DNA of 64,000 nucleotides from Methylovorus glucosotrophus (GCF_009858335.1 NZ_VMSE01000001.1:496001-560000), one strand, 5' to 3'. Shown: positions 47,147 through 56,566, numbered from the stretch's first letter. The notes: generated by a model from the sequence alone, not told the origin. Program-made: numbers and translations.

Positions 47147-47826
47147 AATTTGATCTGGCGGCAACGCCTTTGCGCGAGGTTAACCAGTACCTGCACAGCC
47201 CGGCTTCCGAATTGAACGGCAAGCATGTGGTGATTGATAACCCGAATGGCGCCCACAATATCGCCGTCGGCCTCAAGTCCGATGTGAAGGTGACAATTGA
47301 TGGTCACGCTGGTTATTACGCCGCAGGCATGAACCAGCTGGCCAGCGTGGTGGTAACCGGCAGCGCCGGCACCGGTGTGGCCGAGAACATGATGTCCGGC
47401 GTGGTGCACGTCAAAGGCTTTGCCTCCAACGCAGCCGGTGCCACGGCACAAGGTGGCCTGCTGATTATTGATGGCGATGCTGGCCTGCGCTGCGGTATCT
47501 CGCTCAAGGGCGCCGATATCGTGGTCGGCGGTTCGGTCGGCAGCTTCTCCGCCTTCATGGCGCAAGCCGGTAACCTGGTGGTGCTGGGCGATGCTGGCGA
47601 AGCCCTGGGTGACTCCCTGTACGAAGCCCGTCTGTTTGTGCGCGGCGAGGTCAAGAGCCTGGGTGCCGATTGCGAAGAAAAACCGATGGATGACGAAGCC
47701 CGCCAGATTCTGGTGGACCTGCTGGCCAAGTCCGGCCATGCCGATGTCAGCCCGGACAGCTTCAAGCTCTTCGGCTCCGCCCGCACGCTGTATAACTTCC
47801 ATGTCGATAACGCAGGAGCTTACTAA
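47134..47826 (+). CDS. mgsB: N-methylglutamate synthase subunit B (GXGXG beta-helix domain)
   Basis: 230 residues corresponding to glutamate synthase domain 3 (GXGXG right-handed beta-helix): repeated G-x-V-x-V-x-G turns such as VVVTGSAGTGVAENMMSG and VVGGSVGSFSAFMAQAGNLVVLG. Structural subunit of the synthase. AAGGAG upstream of ATG 47134, inside the end of mgsA. Confidence 0.92.
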   Translation: MESLKFDLAATPLREVNQYLHSPASELNGKHVVIDNPNGAHNIAVGLKSDVKVTIDGHAGYYAAGMNQLASVVVTGSAGTGVAENMMSGVVHVKGFASNAAGATAQGGLLIIDGDAGLRCGISLKGADIVVGGSVGSFSAFMAQAGNLVVLGDAGEALGDSLYEARLFVRGEVKSLGADCEEKPMDDEARQILVDLLAKSGHADVSPDSFKLFGSARTLYNFHVDNAGAY

Positions 47827-47827
47827 T

Positions 47828-49162
47828 ATGAGCGATACCCCAAAAACCCCTCAGACGCAGCCACGGTTCTCCGCGACGTTCGACCCTTACACCCTGTCTG
47901 AAATCCGCCGCGCTGCCGCGACCGGCATCTACGACATCCGTGGTGCCGGTGCCAAGCGCAAGCTGCCGCACTTTGATGATCTGCTGTTCCTGGGCGCTTC
48001 GGTCAGCCGTTACCCGCTGGAAGGCTACCGTGAAAAATGCGGTACCGATGTTGTACTCGGCACCCGTTTCGCCAAGAAGCCGATACACCTGAAAACGCCG
48101 GTGACGATTGCGGGCATGAGCTTCGGTGCCTTGTCCGGCCCCGCCAAAGAGGCCCTGGGCCGTGGCGCCAGCGCCGTTGGCACCAGCACCACTACCGGTG
48201 ACGGTGGCATGACACCGGAAGAGCGTGGTCAGTCCTCCATTCTGGTGTATCAATACCTGCCATCGCGCTACGGCATGAACCCGGACGACCTGCGCAAGGC
48301 CGATGCGATTGAAGTCGTGATCGGGCAGGGGGCCAAGCCGGGCGGCGGCGGCATGCTGCTGGGCCAGAAGATCAGTGACCGTGTTGCCAAGATGCGCTGC
48401 CTGCCGAAGGGCGTGGACCAGCGTTCTGCCTGCCGTCACCCTGACTGGACCGGCCCCGACGATCTGGAAATCAAGATTGCCGAGCTGCGTGAAATTACCG
48501 ATTGGGAAAAACCCATCTACGTGAAGGTCGGCGCGACTCGTCCATACTTCGACGTTACTCTGGCAGTGAAAGCCGGTGCCGATGTCGTGGTGCTGGATGG
48601 CATGCAAGGCGGTACTGCCGCCACGCAGGAAGTGTTCATCGAACACGTCGGCATTCCTACGCTCGCCGCCATTCGTCCCGCTGTGCAAGCCCTGCAGGAT
48701 ATGGGCATGCACCGCAAGGTGCAGCTGATTGTGTCCGGTGGTATCCGTAACGGTGCCGACGTGGCCAAGGCACTGGCCCTGGGTGCCGATGCCGTGGCGA
48801 TTGGTACCGCCGCGCTGGTGGCGCTGGGTGACAACGACCCACGCCTTGAAAGCGAATACCAGGCCCTGGGCACCACCGCTGGCGCCTACGACGACTGGCA
48901 TGAAGGCAAGGACCCTGCAGGCATCACCACGCAAGACCCCGAGCTGATGAAGCGTCTCGACCCGGTAAAAGCAGGCCGTCGCCTTGCCAACTACCTGGCC
49001 GTGATGACCATGGAAGCCCAGGTAATCGCCCGTGCCTGCGGTAAATCCCATCTGCACAATCTGGAGCCGGAAGACCTGGTCGCATTGACCGTCGAATCCG
49101 CCGCCATGGCCAAGGTGCCGCTTGCTGGCACCAGCTGGATTCCAGGCCAGGTGCAGTACTAG
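47828..49162 (+). CDS. mgsC: N-methylglutamate synthase subunit C (FMN glutamate synthase domain)
   Basis: 444 residues from ATG 47828, 1 base after mgsB. Glutamate synthase central FMN-barrel domain: AGMSFGALSGPAKEALGRGA, GQGAKPGGGGMLLGQKIS, VVLDGMQGGTAATQEVF and SGGIRNGADVAKALALGADAV. A late Cys-rich Fe-S region (3Fe-4S) is expected near RMACGKS-like IARACGKSHLHNLEPEDL. Forms the catalytic flavin part of N-methylglutamate synthase. Last gene of the operon. Confidence 0.93.
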   Translation: MSDTPKTPQTQPRFSATFDPYTLSEIRRAAATGIYDIRGAGAKRKLPHFDDLLFLGASVSRYPLEGYREKCGTDVVLGTRFAKKPIHLKTPVTIAGMSFGALSGPAKEALGRGASAVGTSTTTGDGGMTPEERGQSSILVYQYLPSRYGMNPDDLRKADAIEVVIGQGAKPGGGGMLLGQKISDRVAKMRCLPKGVDQRSACRHPDWTGPDDLEIKIAELREITDWEKPIYVKVGATRPYFDVTLAVKAGADVVVLDGMQGGTAATQEVFIEHVGIPTLAAIRPAVQALQDMGMHRKVQLIVSGGIRNGADVAKALALGADAVAIGTAALVALGDNDPRLESEYQALGTTAGAYDDWHEGKDPAGITTQDPELMKRLDPVKAGRRLANYLAVMTMEAQVIARACGKSHLHNLEPEDLVALTVESAAMAKVPLAGTSWIPGQVQY

Positions 49163-49172
49163 TTCATCTCAT

Positions 49173-49198
49173 CCCGGCAGCTACCGCTTGCTGCCGGG
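49173..49198 (+). terminator. First terminator-like hairpin after the NMG operon
   Basis: CCCGGCAGC / GCTGCCGGG stem with an 8-base loop (TACCGCTT); no T run follows directly. Confidence 0.5.
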
Positions 49199-49210
49199 GT
49201 GGCGTGAAAT

Positions 49211-49235
49211 CAAAAGCCCGCGCAAGCGGGCTTTT
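49211..49235. terminator. Second hairpin, Rho-independent terminator
   Basis: CAAAAGCCCGC / GCGGGCTTTTG stem with a GCAA tetraloop; A and T runs on both sides make it usable by mgsC and by the converging DUF3857 gene. Confidence 0.88.
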
Positions 49236-49261
49236 GTCATTGGGGCATTGTGAGGTCTGGC

Positions 49262-52138
49262 CTAGTCAAAAAAGCCGCTACCCTCGTCTTTGCGTATGGT
49301 TTTGGGCTTACCCAGCGCCAGCGTGGCGAAGTTATGCTCCTGAAACTCGGTGACCCCTTGGGCCAGGCATTTGCCAAAAGCTTCCTTGGCTTTTTCTGGC
49401 TGGTTGGTCATCTGGTAATACTTGCCGAGGTAGAAGTAGGCTTCGGAATACTGATCTTCCCTGACACCGATATCGGTAGAGGCGGCTTTTGCAATCAGCT
49501 CGTCGGGGCTGATCTTGCCAGTCAGCATCTCGGCCACGGCGCGCGGCCAGTCATCGTCGGGCATGGTATCCAGCACGGATGTCAGCGCGGCTTTGCCTGC
49601 TGCGGGTGATCCACTGGCAATGAATTGCCAGATGGCGCTTTGCAGTTTTGCTGCGCTGTTGTCTGCCAGGCCGATGGCGATAGAGAATTTTTCGCTGGCT
49701 TCCTGCGGTTTGCCGCTCATGAGCAGGCTTTGGGCATATTGCTGGTTCAGCATCCACTGGTCGCTGATGGACATGGTCGGCTCGCTGGGTGCCAGTGCCG
49801 CAAAGCGGGTGATGGCAGCCTGATATTCGCCATTGCCGAGCAGGGTCGCGGCTTCAAACAGGCGATATTCAGGATTCTCAGGATCCAGTTGCTGCGCCAT
49901 GCGAATATCCTTGAGTGCCTGAGCACTATCGCCTTTGTCATCGTACGCATTGGCACGCAGCTTGTAGGCCTTGGCAAGATTGCCGTTGGTGAGTTTGCCT
50001 GAGGCAATGTCGCGGCTGACGACAATCAGGTTGATCTGGTCCTTTTTGCGCACGGCAGCACGGCCTGAGTTGCTGTTGCCGTATTTCTGGTCAAACCGCG
50101 CAATCACCCGTTGCAGTGCCTTTAAATCGTCCATGTCATAGGTGTTGATGGGGATGCTGTAGGTCATGCCCATTTGATCCCGCAGCTTGCGGGTTTCGGC
50201 GGTGTAGTCGTTGATCCTTTGCGCGGGTACGGCTTCCTTGTTCGCTTTCAGTGAGAGCGAGAGGGAATATTTTTGTGGCGTGGTGTTCGAGCTTGCGGTC
50301 ATGCTCAGAAACTCGCCAGGCTTGTTATTACTGGTTTTGGCTGGCTGGATTTGAGGCGAGAGCGGAAACTCCAGCTCAAATGTCTGCACAACACGCATAT
50401 TCTTGGCAAGGCCGAAGGGTGCGCTACGCTGCGTGTTTTGTGGCAGCTCGGCCCAGCTGGCGACTTCGGTGGCATAAAAGGCACCGACCAGGCGGCCTGG
50501 TTCATAGCTCAGCAGGTCGGCAATATTGAGCCTGGTCGTGATGGTGACCTGGTTATTGGTCTGGTCATCGGCGTATTCCACATTGCCATCTGTGCGGGCA
50601 TGGGGGTAGAGGCGCAACAGGGTATCCTGAAATGCGTGATTGAATTGCTCGGCAGGCAGCTGCTCATGCATTTGTCGCAGGCTATCCGCGGCGTTGCGTG
50701 TTGCCTTGTAGACTGACACCAGCGTGGCTTCCCCTTTGAAGCTTGGCAATTTGATGGTGTCATTGCGCTGGTAGAGCGATTCGTAGGTGTCCGGCAGACG
50801 CGTGTCTTGCAGCAATTGCGGGCTGTTAAGCACCAGCACATAACCATAATCGGCAAAGCTCAGATTCGATAGCTTGCCATATTGCGGGGGGCGGGTGGCA
50901 TCCAGCCAGTAGGTTTTCCCCTCGATCACGGCCTGCACAATCGCGTGGTCGAACACCGCATGCGAGGGCAGCATTTTTTCCACATTGCGGTTCATGGACA
51001 AGGAGGCCAGGGTGGGGTGTGCCTCAATGCCCAGGGCGCGCAGCATGGTGGCAAGCAGCAGGCTCTTGTCCTTGCAGTCACCATACTTTCTGCTGAAAGT
51101 GACATCCGGCGTGGCGGGCAGATGCGAGTTTTCGCCCATTTCAATGCCGAAATAGCGTATGTCCTGCTGCACCCAGCGCAGCACTTCAACCGCAAGTTCG
51201 GCCTGCGACAGCTTGCGGTTCTGCCATTCCTGCACTTTCTGCTGCAGTTCGCCGCTCAACGGAGCGTTATAGGCAAATAAGCCGCTTGCCCATTGATTCA
51301 CCTCATCCCAGCTTTTGTATTCACTGATCTCGATCAGCTGTTGTGGGAGATACCAGCCTGGGGTTTTGTCTTCCTGAACGTAAGGTTTGATGTTCGACTG
51401 GCTGATGTCGATCTGCTTGATGCCGGCCTGGCTGCTTTCCTTGGCGGTCACGCCGGGCGGAAGCCTCCATGCTATCTGGCGGGTGTCGGGATATAGCATG
51501 CGGAAACGGTATTCCCTGACAGGCTTCATCTGCATCATGTAGAACAGGTCGGCGTAGTGGTTGCCAAATACCGGATTGCTGCCAGAGACGGTGTACTCAA
51601 GCTCCACAATATCCTGCACGCGAATATCCGGCAGAATGCCGATCGCGGTGACATCGCCCTCATACATGCTTTTTTCCAGATTGCTTTCCCGGCGCAGCAG
51701 ATCCAGCTTGACCTTTTTCGTCAGATCAATGGCTTTGCCATCGCGCCACACACGAATGGCATGCAAGGCCAATTGTTCAAAGGCCGGGTTGAACTGAATA
51801 TAAACCTGGGAAACCGACTCAAGCGCATTGCTGGAATAAGCCGTGGTTTGTGTGTGCACATAGCGCTGCGGCGTTTTGTTGAGCAGGGATATTTGCCGCT
51901 CCTGCAGCAAAAATTCCTGGTCGCTATCGCTAGACGCTGATTTCTGGACTGGCCGGTTTATCGGTTGAACAAAGCTGGGAACGGGCGTGATGTCGTAGCG
52001 AAAGCCTTCCGAGACTATGGCGTTGGCGTTTGTCGCCGCTTTGTTTGCTTTGTCGTTTTTGGTGGCGGCAAGTAGCTCGGTGCCGTGAAAACTCAGGGCG
52101 CTGATCAGAAGCGCGCAGGCGAGTCGGGTGATGCTCAT
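49262..52138 (-). CDS. DUF3857/transglutaminase-like protein with C-terminal TPRs
   Basis: 958 residues, exported (signal MSITRLACALLISALSFHG, cut near LAA). DUF3857 domain at about 60-240, transglutaminase core with the triad cysteine in KYGDCKDKSLLLATMLRALG (about 355) and His in FDHAIVQA (about 395), a low-similarity middle, and about five C-terminal TPR-like repeats (about 730-940). The family is found in periplasmic peptidase/transglutaminase roles of unknown substrate. It lies 75 bases after a MalM-like lipoprotein gene, the probable operon partner. Confidence 0.85.
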   Translation of the reverse strand: MSITRLACALLISALSFHGTELLAATKNDKANKAATNANAIVSEGFRYDITPVPSFVQPINRPVQKSASSDSDQEFLLQERQISLLNKTPQRYVHTQTTAYSSNALESVSQVYIQFNPAFEQLALHAIRVWRDGKAIDLTKKVKLDLLRRESNLEKSMYEGDVTAIGILPDIRVQDIVELEYTVSGSNPVFGNHYADLFYMMQMKPVREYRFRMLYPDTRQIAWRLPPGVTAKESSQAGIKQIDISQSNIKPYVQEDKTPGWYLPQQLIEISEYKSWDEVNQWASGLFAYNAPLSGELQQKVQEWQNRKLSQAELAVEVLRWVQQDIRYFGIEMGENSHLPATPDVTFSRKYGDCKDKSLLLATMLRALGIEAHPTLASLSMNRNVEKMLPSHAVFDHAIVQAVIEGKTYWLDATRPPQYGKLSNLSFADYGYVLVLNSPQLLQDTRLPDTYESLYQRNDTIKLPSFKGEATLVSVYKATRNAADSLRQMHEQLPAEQFNHAFQDTLLRLYPHARTDGNVEYADDQTNNQVTITTRLNIADLLSYEPGRLVGAFYATEVASWAELPQNTQRSAPFGLAKNMRVVQTFELEFPLSPQIQPAKTSNNKPGEFLSMTASSNTTPQKYSLSLSLKANKEAVPAQRINDYTAETRKLRDQMGMTYSIPINTYDMDDLKALQRVIARFDQKYGNSNSGRAAVRKKDQINLIVVSRDIASGKLTNGNLAKAYKLRANAYDDKGDSAQALKDIRMAQQLDPENPEYRLFEAATLLGNGEYQAAITRFAALAPSEPTMSISDQWMLNQQYAQSLLMSGKPQEASEKFSIAIGLADNSAAKLQSAIWQFIASGSPAAGKAALTSVLDTMPDDDWPRAVAEMLTGKISPDELIAKAASTDIGVREDQYSEAYFYLGKYYQMTNQPEKAKEAFGKCLAQGVTEFQEHNFATLALGKPKTIRKDEGSGFFD

Positions 52139-52213
52139 TATGGTGATTTCCCCAGTTTCAGTCAGTAAGAGGGCACAGCCGCATGGCCATGCCCATGATG
52201 TTGTTTTCTATTT

Positions 52214-53227
52214 TTATTTTTCCAGGATGCCAAGCGCGGTGGAGCCGTGCTTTTCAACCTTGTTGCCCATTATATTACCGGTGCCTTGCTCCTCCAGCCA
52301 GATGGCAGAGTAGTCCTCTCCCAGCACCCCTTTTACTACGTAAACCTTGTTGGCTTGCGGTGTGAATTCTACATCGCCCTTGATCTCGTACACCGTATTG
52401 GTGAGTGCCAGAATCGGCGCCGCGTAATGCGTTCTGCCCAGTAGCTGTACGCTGACTTTTTGCGTGGGCACTTCCTGATCCACCAGGTAAGGCGTCATTG
52501 TCAGCCCTCGGCCCTGATTCAGCTGCAGGGTTTTCTGCAGACTGTTATTGGTTGCGGCCTGTTGAATTCTGGAGACGACAAAGAAGTCCGCTTTACTGCT
52601 GCTGTAGGTTTGTACGGAGTCTTTGATCACCGCCGTGGAAAAATCATAGTCGGCTGGAAAAGGCTTGCTCAGGGTAAGGCTGACGCTGCCTGAAGGCGCA
52701 TGCGGCAGCGCATGCTCAATGCCATTGTCCGTCATCGTGCCAAGCACAGGTTCGGGGTTTTCATCGGTATACATCACGACGAAGGATGTAGACGCGGGAA
52801 TCGCGACGCTGGCATGGAAATAGCCGCCTTTCCAGAAGTCGCTCTCCCGGGTCAGCCGGTATTTCCCAAGCTCGCCGACAATCTGTTTCTGCGCATCCAG
52901 GAACAGAAAACGCGGGACAAACACACTCGCAGATGGAATGTAACTGCTGGTGAGATAGGTGCTGATTTCCAGCTTGTGCGGGTTTTTTACATCTGGCACG
53001 GCCAGCCCGGCGGCAAAGCTTTTACCACTGGGGAAGAGATAGGCTTGCTGCTCGTTCATCTTGATACTCAACGGCACTTCCGATGCCAGGGGCCGGTAGT
53101 CGAGTTGATCGAGCGAGGTCGCCACCGATTGGCGATTGTTGAGCTCCTGCTTGAGTTCGCCAACAGAAACGCAACCGGCCAAGGCCAGTAAAAGCAGGCC
53201 GAAAAGTAAACGGAAGAATGTGTGCAT
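52214..53227 (-). CDS. MalM-like periplasmic lipoprotein
   Basis: 337 residues. Lipobox LAGC (Cys19) behind a hydrophobic signal. The body resembles the maltose-operon periplasmic protein MalM family: KLEISTYLTSSYIPSASVFVPRFLFLDAQKQIVGE and TSFVVMYTDEN. No maltose genes are nearby, so the role is not maltose-specific here. A GCACC/GGTGC-type hairpin lies directly before the ATG on the minus strand, and no Shine-Dalgarno is visible. Confidence 0.78.
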   Translation of the reverse strand: MHTFFRLLFGLLLLALAGCVSVGELKQELNNRQSVATSLDQLDYRPLASEVPLSIKMNEQQAYLFPSGKSFAAGLAVPDVKNPHKLEISTYLTSSYIPSASVFVPRFLFLDAQKQIVGELGKYRLTRESDFWKGGYFHASVAIPASTSFVVMYTDENPEPVLGTMTDNGIEHALPHAPSGSVSLTLSKPFPADYDFSTAVIKDSVQTYSSSKADFFVVSRIQQAATNNSLQKTLQLNQGRGLTMTPYLVDQEVPTQKVSVQLLGRTHYAAPILALTNTVYEIKGDVEFTPQANKVYVVKGVLGEDYSAIWLEEQGTGNIMGNKVEKHGSTALGILEK

Positions 53228-53457
53228 GTTTTTTCAGCACCGGCCCAAGCGGGTGCTGTCCCCTTTGTTTAATTGAGTGACTCGTGATGGATGAATTGAT
53301 TTTATGTGCTGCGACAACCGGAAGCGCCTATGTATACCACGCGGCAATATTCAGAATATGACCGGCCCATTAAAAGCTTAAAAATCATGTGAACCTGGCA
53401 GCTTTTCACGTTTCTAATGCTATGCAGTTTGTACGGTACTTACAAGGAGGGATAAAC

Positions 53458-53682
53458 ATGAAAATCGATATCTACCAGAGCGCCAGCAGCAGTCAGAAGT
53501 ATCTTTCCGTATTGTCGGGCGCAGATGTATCAAAAATTGCCGTGGATGACCCGGATTACGCCAAGCTGATCCGGCAGAAGACGGGTGTGGAGATCGGTGA
53601 GGATTCCCTGGCGGCCGATGCCATCCGGGATATAGACCAGCAGGGCTACCATCTTCACAAGGTACGGTTCGCCATCAACTAA
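53458..53682 (+). CDS. Conserved-looking 74-residue hypothetical protein
   Basis: Begins MKIDIYQSASSSQKYLSVLSG after a strong AAGGAGG site, and is followed by a terminator. Soluble, mixed alpha/beta pattern, with a second half AADAIRDIDQQGYHLHKVRFAI. I do not recognise the family. High-quality ribosome site and own terminator make it a real gene. Confidence 0.75.
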   Translation: MKIDIYQSASSSQKYLSVLSGADVSKIAVDDPDYAKLIRQKTGVEIGEDSLAADAIRDIDQQGYHLHKVRFAIN

Positions 53683-53700
53683 GCCTTCGCTACTCTCAGG

Positions 53701-53735
53701 ATAAAAAATGCATCTCCCCCGGATGCATTTTTTAT
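53701..53735. terminator. Bidirectional Rho-independent terminator
   Basis: Perfect 14-bp stem ATAAAAAATGCATC / GATGCATTTTTTAT with a 7-base loop. Confidence 0.92.
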
Positions 53736-53837
53736 CGATAAATATTCCGATGTGGCCTTATTCAAGCCTGCTGCGGCACGATTCGTGCATGCTTTCGGTG
53801 TATCATTCACCTACTGTTTTTGAAATCGAAATTCGTC

Positions 53838-54545
53838 ATGAAGCCCGTTGCCGTTGTCCAGTTTACCGCCAATGATACGCCCGCCTTTTTTGCGCATTAC
53901 CTGAATCGCATGGGGATCCCATGGCGCCGCATTTCCGTGCATGCAGGCGATGCCTTGCCCCAGCCCATCACCGAATACAGTGGGCTGGTGATGATGGGCG
54001 GCCCCATGAGCGTGAATGATCCCTTGCCGTGGATACCGACCTTGCTGGAGATTATTCAGGATGCCGTGGCGCAGGATATCCCTGTGCTGGGGCATTGTCT
54101 GGGCGGACAGTTGCTGTCGCGCGCCATGGGCGGGCAGATCACCGATAACCATTGCGCAGAGATCGGCTGGCACACGGTGCAGGCGGCAGATGCGCAACTG
54201 GCGGAGGAATGGCTGGGCGGCGTGCGCGAATTCACGACCTTTGAATGGCATTACCAGACCTTCAGCATGCCACCCAATGCCAAGCCCTTGCTCGGCAATG
54301 CCCAATGCTGCAACCAGGCGTTTGTCATGGGCAAGCACATTGGTTTTCAGTGCCATATTGAAATGACGGTGGACCTGGTCAATACCTGGTGCACCACCAG
54401 CGCGCACGAGATCGAAGCCGCCTTGCACCAGCCCAGCGTGCAACCGCCGCAAGCCATCATGGAGGCCGCGCCCGATCAGGTGGCGGCGCTCAATCAGGTG
54501 GCGAGTGCGGTATACAGTCGCTGGATCACCGGGCTCAAGCACTAA
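53838..54545 (+). CDS. Class I glutamine amidotransferase-like protein
   Basis: 235 residues from ATG 53838 (TTG 53820 also possible). GATase1 fold with nucleophile elbow LGHCLGGQLLSRA, catalytic-type FEWHYQTF and C-terminal CHIEMT. The free-standing form suggests a GMP-synthase-like or gamma-glutamyl hydrolase-like activity; substrates not defined. Positioned upstream of the Fae-like gene, separated from it by a terminator. Confidence 0.85.
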   Translation: MKPVAVVQFTANDTPAFFAHYLNRMGIPWRRISVHAGDALPQPITEYSGLVMMGGPMSVNDPLPWIPTLLEIIQDAVAQDIPVLGHCLGGQLLSRAMGGQITDNHCAEIGWHTVQAADAQLAEEWLGGVREFTTFEWHYQTFSMPPNAKPLLGNAQCCNQAFVMGKHIGFQCHIEMTVDLVNTWCTTSAHEIEAALHQPSVQPPQAIMEAAPDQVAALNQVASAVYSRWITGLKH

Positions 54546-54613
54546 CTCGCGCAAGAGCGCTGCAACTTCGCGCCGCAACCTGCGTCGTATCCAACATCAT
54601 GCGTCACATATCG

Positions 54614-54650
54614 GCGGGCCTGCTTGAAGGCGGGCCCGCTTTCTTTTTTT
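54614..54650 (+). terminator. Terminator directly upstream of the fae-like gene
   Basis: GCGGGCC / GGCCCGC (7 bp, 12-base loop) followed by TTTCTTTTTTT; ends only 22 bases before the fae-like ATG. Confidence 0.7.
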
Positions 54651-54653
54651 AAT
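54624..54653 (+). promoter_or_regulatory. Candidate promoter of the fae-like gene, overlapping the terminator
   Basis: TTGAAG (54624-54629), 18-base spacer, TTTAAT (54648-54653). The predicted start near 54660 leaves a leader of only about 13 bases with AAGGAG at 54661. Confidence 0.4.
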
Positions 54654-54672
54654 CCATCTCAAGGAGCAGGGT

Positions 54673-55221
54673 ATGAGTGATCCGATTGTTATGCGGGTAG
54701 GTGAAGCGTTGGTAGCAGGTGGCCCTCCAGGCACGGCAGCCGAACCGGAAGTCGCCATTGGCGAAATGAGCGGGCCTATGGGCGTGGCGTTTGCCAATCT
54801 GCTGGGAGACCAGGTCAAGGGGCATACCCGTGTGCTGGCGATTCTGAATACCGATGTGATGGTACGCCCGGCGACATTGATGGTGAGCAAGGTGACGGTG
54901 GATAACTCCCGTTACACCAATATTCTGATGGGCACCGTGCAGGCGGCGATTGCCAATGGCGTGCTGGATGCCGTGCGCAATGGCGATATCCCCAAAGACA
55001 AGGTGAATGACATCGGCATTATTGTCTCGGTGTGGCTGCACCCCAGCGTGGCGGACAAGGATGACCTTGATCACAAGGTGCTGTTTGAGTTGCACCGCAA
55101 GGCCACGGCCCAGGCCATCCATAAAGCCATGAGCAACGAGCCCAGCATCGACTGGCTGCTGGAAAACCAGGAAAAGATCGTGCACAAGTACTACCAGATG
55201 GGCCTGGACGGCAAAATCTAG
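54673..55221 (+). CDS. Fae-like protein (formaldehyde-activating enzyme family)
   Basis: 182 residues of the Fae fold: VTVDNSRYTNILMGTVQAAIANGVLDAV and IGIIVSVWLHPSVADKDD correspond to conserved blocks. Canonical Fae adds formaldehyde to tetrahydromethanopterin and uses a His in the AHIDLIIG segment. The equivalent stretch here reads AEPEVAIG, with no His. It therefore belongs to a divergent Fae paralogue group, possibly a sensor or a different condensation enzyme. AAGGAGCAGGG upstream of the ATG. Confidence 0.85.
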   Translation: MSDPIVMRVGEALVAGGPPGTAAEPEVAIGEMSGPMGVAFANLLGDQVKGHTRVLAILNTDVMVRPATLMVSKVTVDNSRYTNILMGTVQAAIANGVLDAVRNGDIPKDKVNDIGIIVSVWLHPSVADKDDLDHKVLFELHRKATAQAIHKAMSNEPSIDWLLENQEKIVHKYYQMGLDGKI

Positions 55222-55252
55222 CGTTCGGTTTCCCCTCATTGGACACATGCAG

Positions 55253-55271
55253 GAGGCCGCGCTGGCCTCTT
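55253..55271 (+). terminator. Weak stem-loop after the fae-like gene
   Basis: GAGGCC / GGCCTC with a 5-base loop then TTGTG; only a short U-rich tail. Confidence 0.35.
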
Positions 55272-55344
55272 GTGCGTGTTTACTCGCCAGAAGCGCTGGC
55301 TATAATGCAGCTTGAATAATCCTCCATTGCAGAAAGGCGCTTCC

Positions 55345-55764
55345 ATGAAAAGCTACCGCAAAGAACTCTGGTTCAATCCTCCCACCCGCGTTGCCTTTAT
55401 CAATATCACCCCGCAAATCCGCGAGTGCCTGCGCGAGAGCGGCGTGCGCGAAGGCTTTGCCCTGGTGAATGCCATGCATATCACCGCCAGTGTGTTTATC
55501 AATGACGATGAATCCGGCCTGCACCACGATTACAAAGAGTGGCTGGAGCGTTTGGCACCGCACGAGCCTATCCGCAATTACCGCCATAACGATACCGGCG
55601 AAGACAATGCCGATGCCCACATGAAGCGTCAGGTGATGGGGCGCGAAGTGGTGGTGGCGATTACCGAAGGCCAACTGGATTTTGGCCCGTGGGAGCAGAT
55701 TTTCTACGGCGAGTTTGATGGCCGCCGCAAAAAACGCGTGCTGGTCAAGATCATCGGCGAGTAA
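55345..55764 (+). CDS. YjbQ/UPF0047-family protein
   Basis: 139 residues: [61 protein letters not shown] and [24 protein letters not shown] are all family motifs. Proteins of this group have shown weak thiamin-phosphate synthase activity, but the true role is open. ATG 55345 has AGAAAGG upstream. Confidence 0.92.
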   Translation: MKSYRKELWFNPPTRVAFINITPQIRECLRESGVREGFALVNAMHITASVFINDDESGLHHDYKEWLERLAPHEPIRNYRHNDTGEDNADAHMKRQVMGREVVVAITEGQLDFGPWEQIFYGEFDGRRKKRVLVKIIGE

Positions 55765-55769
55765 AGGCT

Positions 55770-55970
55770 ATGTTACGTATCCTCTGCCTGCTGCTCATTG
55801 CGCTACTGGCTGGTTGTACCGGACGCCAGCTATACGATAGCGCGCAAGCCACCCGCCAGGCAGAGTGCCGCCTGTTCACCGATCCGATTCAATGGCAGAA
55901 CTGCATGGATGCGGCCAATCGCAGCTATGACAGCTATCGCATGGAAATGCCCAAGAAGGAAGCTCCCTGA
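55770..55970 (+). CDS. Small lipoprotein, 66 residues
   Basis: MLRILCLLLIALLAGCTGRQ: signal with lipobox LAGC, then a polar body with two further cysteines (QAECRLF and WQNCMDA). Probably inner- or outer-membrane anchored. Its stop overlaps the start of the next gene (TGATG), so it may be part of the KefG/KefB unit. Confidence 0.75.
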   Translation: MLRILCLLLIALLAGCTGRQLYDSAQATRQAECRLFTDPIQWQNCMDAANRSYDSYRMEMPKKEAP

Positions 55971-56566
55971 TGGCGCAACGTGTCCTCATCCTGTTTTCGC
56001 ATCCCTACGCCGAAGCCTCGCGTGTAAACCGCGCCTTGCTGAATGCCGTGCTCGACTTGCCGGATGTCACCGTGCATGACCTGTATCAGCATTACCCGGA
56101 GCAAATGATTGATGTCGAGCATGAGCAGGCGCTGGTGGCGGAGCATGATGTGCTGGTGTTTCAGCATCCGCTGTTCTGGTATTCATGCCCGGCGCTGATG
56201 AAGAGCTGGCTGGATACGGTGCTGACCTTTGGCTGGGCCTATGGCGATGATGGCGATGCCCTGCGCGGCAAGCCCTGGGTGCATGCCATCACCAGCGGTG
56301 GCGCTGCCAATGTGTATCAGCGCATGGCGTACAACCAGTTTTCCATTGCCGAATTGCTGCGTCCTTTTGAGCAGACCGCCACCTTGTGTGGCATGCCATA
56401 TTTGCAGCCTTTTTTAACGCAGGACGTGAATCAGCTCGATGAAATTGCGCTGCAAAAACGTGCCGCGCAATATGCAGCCTGGGTGCAGGCGCTGGTCGAT
56501 GGTGACTTGCCGCCGGTAGTGCATACCGCGCATGCGCCACAAGTTGATTTCCTGGAAGGAGCATAA
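55970..56566 (+). CDS. NAD(P)H:quinone oxidoreductase-like KefG/KefF ancillary protein
   Basis: 198-residue flavodoxin-fold protein: LILFSHPYAEASRVNRALL, FQHPLFWYSCPALMKSWLDTVLTFGWAYG and the PWVHAITSGG block are typical of KefF/KefG. These bind FMN/NAD(P)H and activate Kef potassium efflux systems on the cytoplasmic face. The Kef channel gene starts 2 bases downstream. Confidence 0.92.
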   Translation: MAQRVLILFSHPYAEASRVNRALLNAVLDLPDVTVHDLYQHYPEQMIDVEHEQALVAEHDVLVFQHPLFWYSCPALMKSWLDTVLTFGWAYGDDGDALRGKPWVHAITSGGAANVYQRMAYNQFSIAELLRPFEQTATLCGMPYLQPFLTQDVNQLDEIALQKRAAQYAAWVQALVDGDLPPVVHTAHAPQVDFLEGA

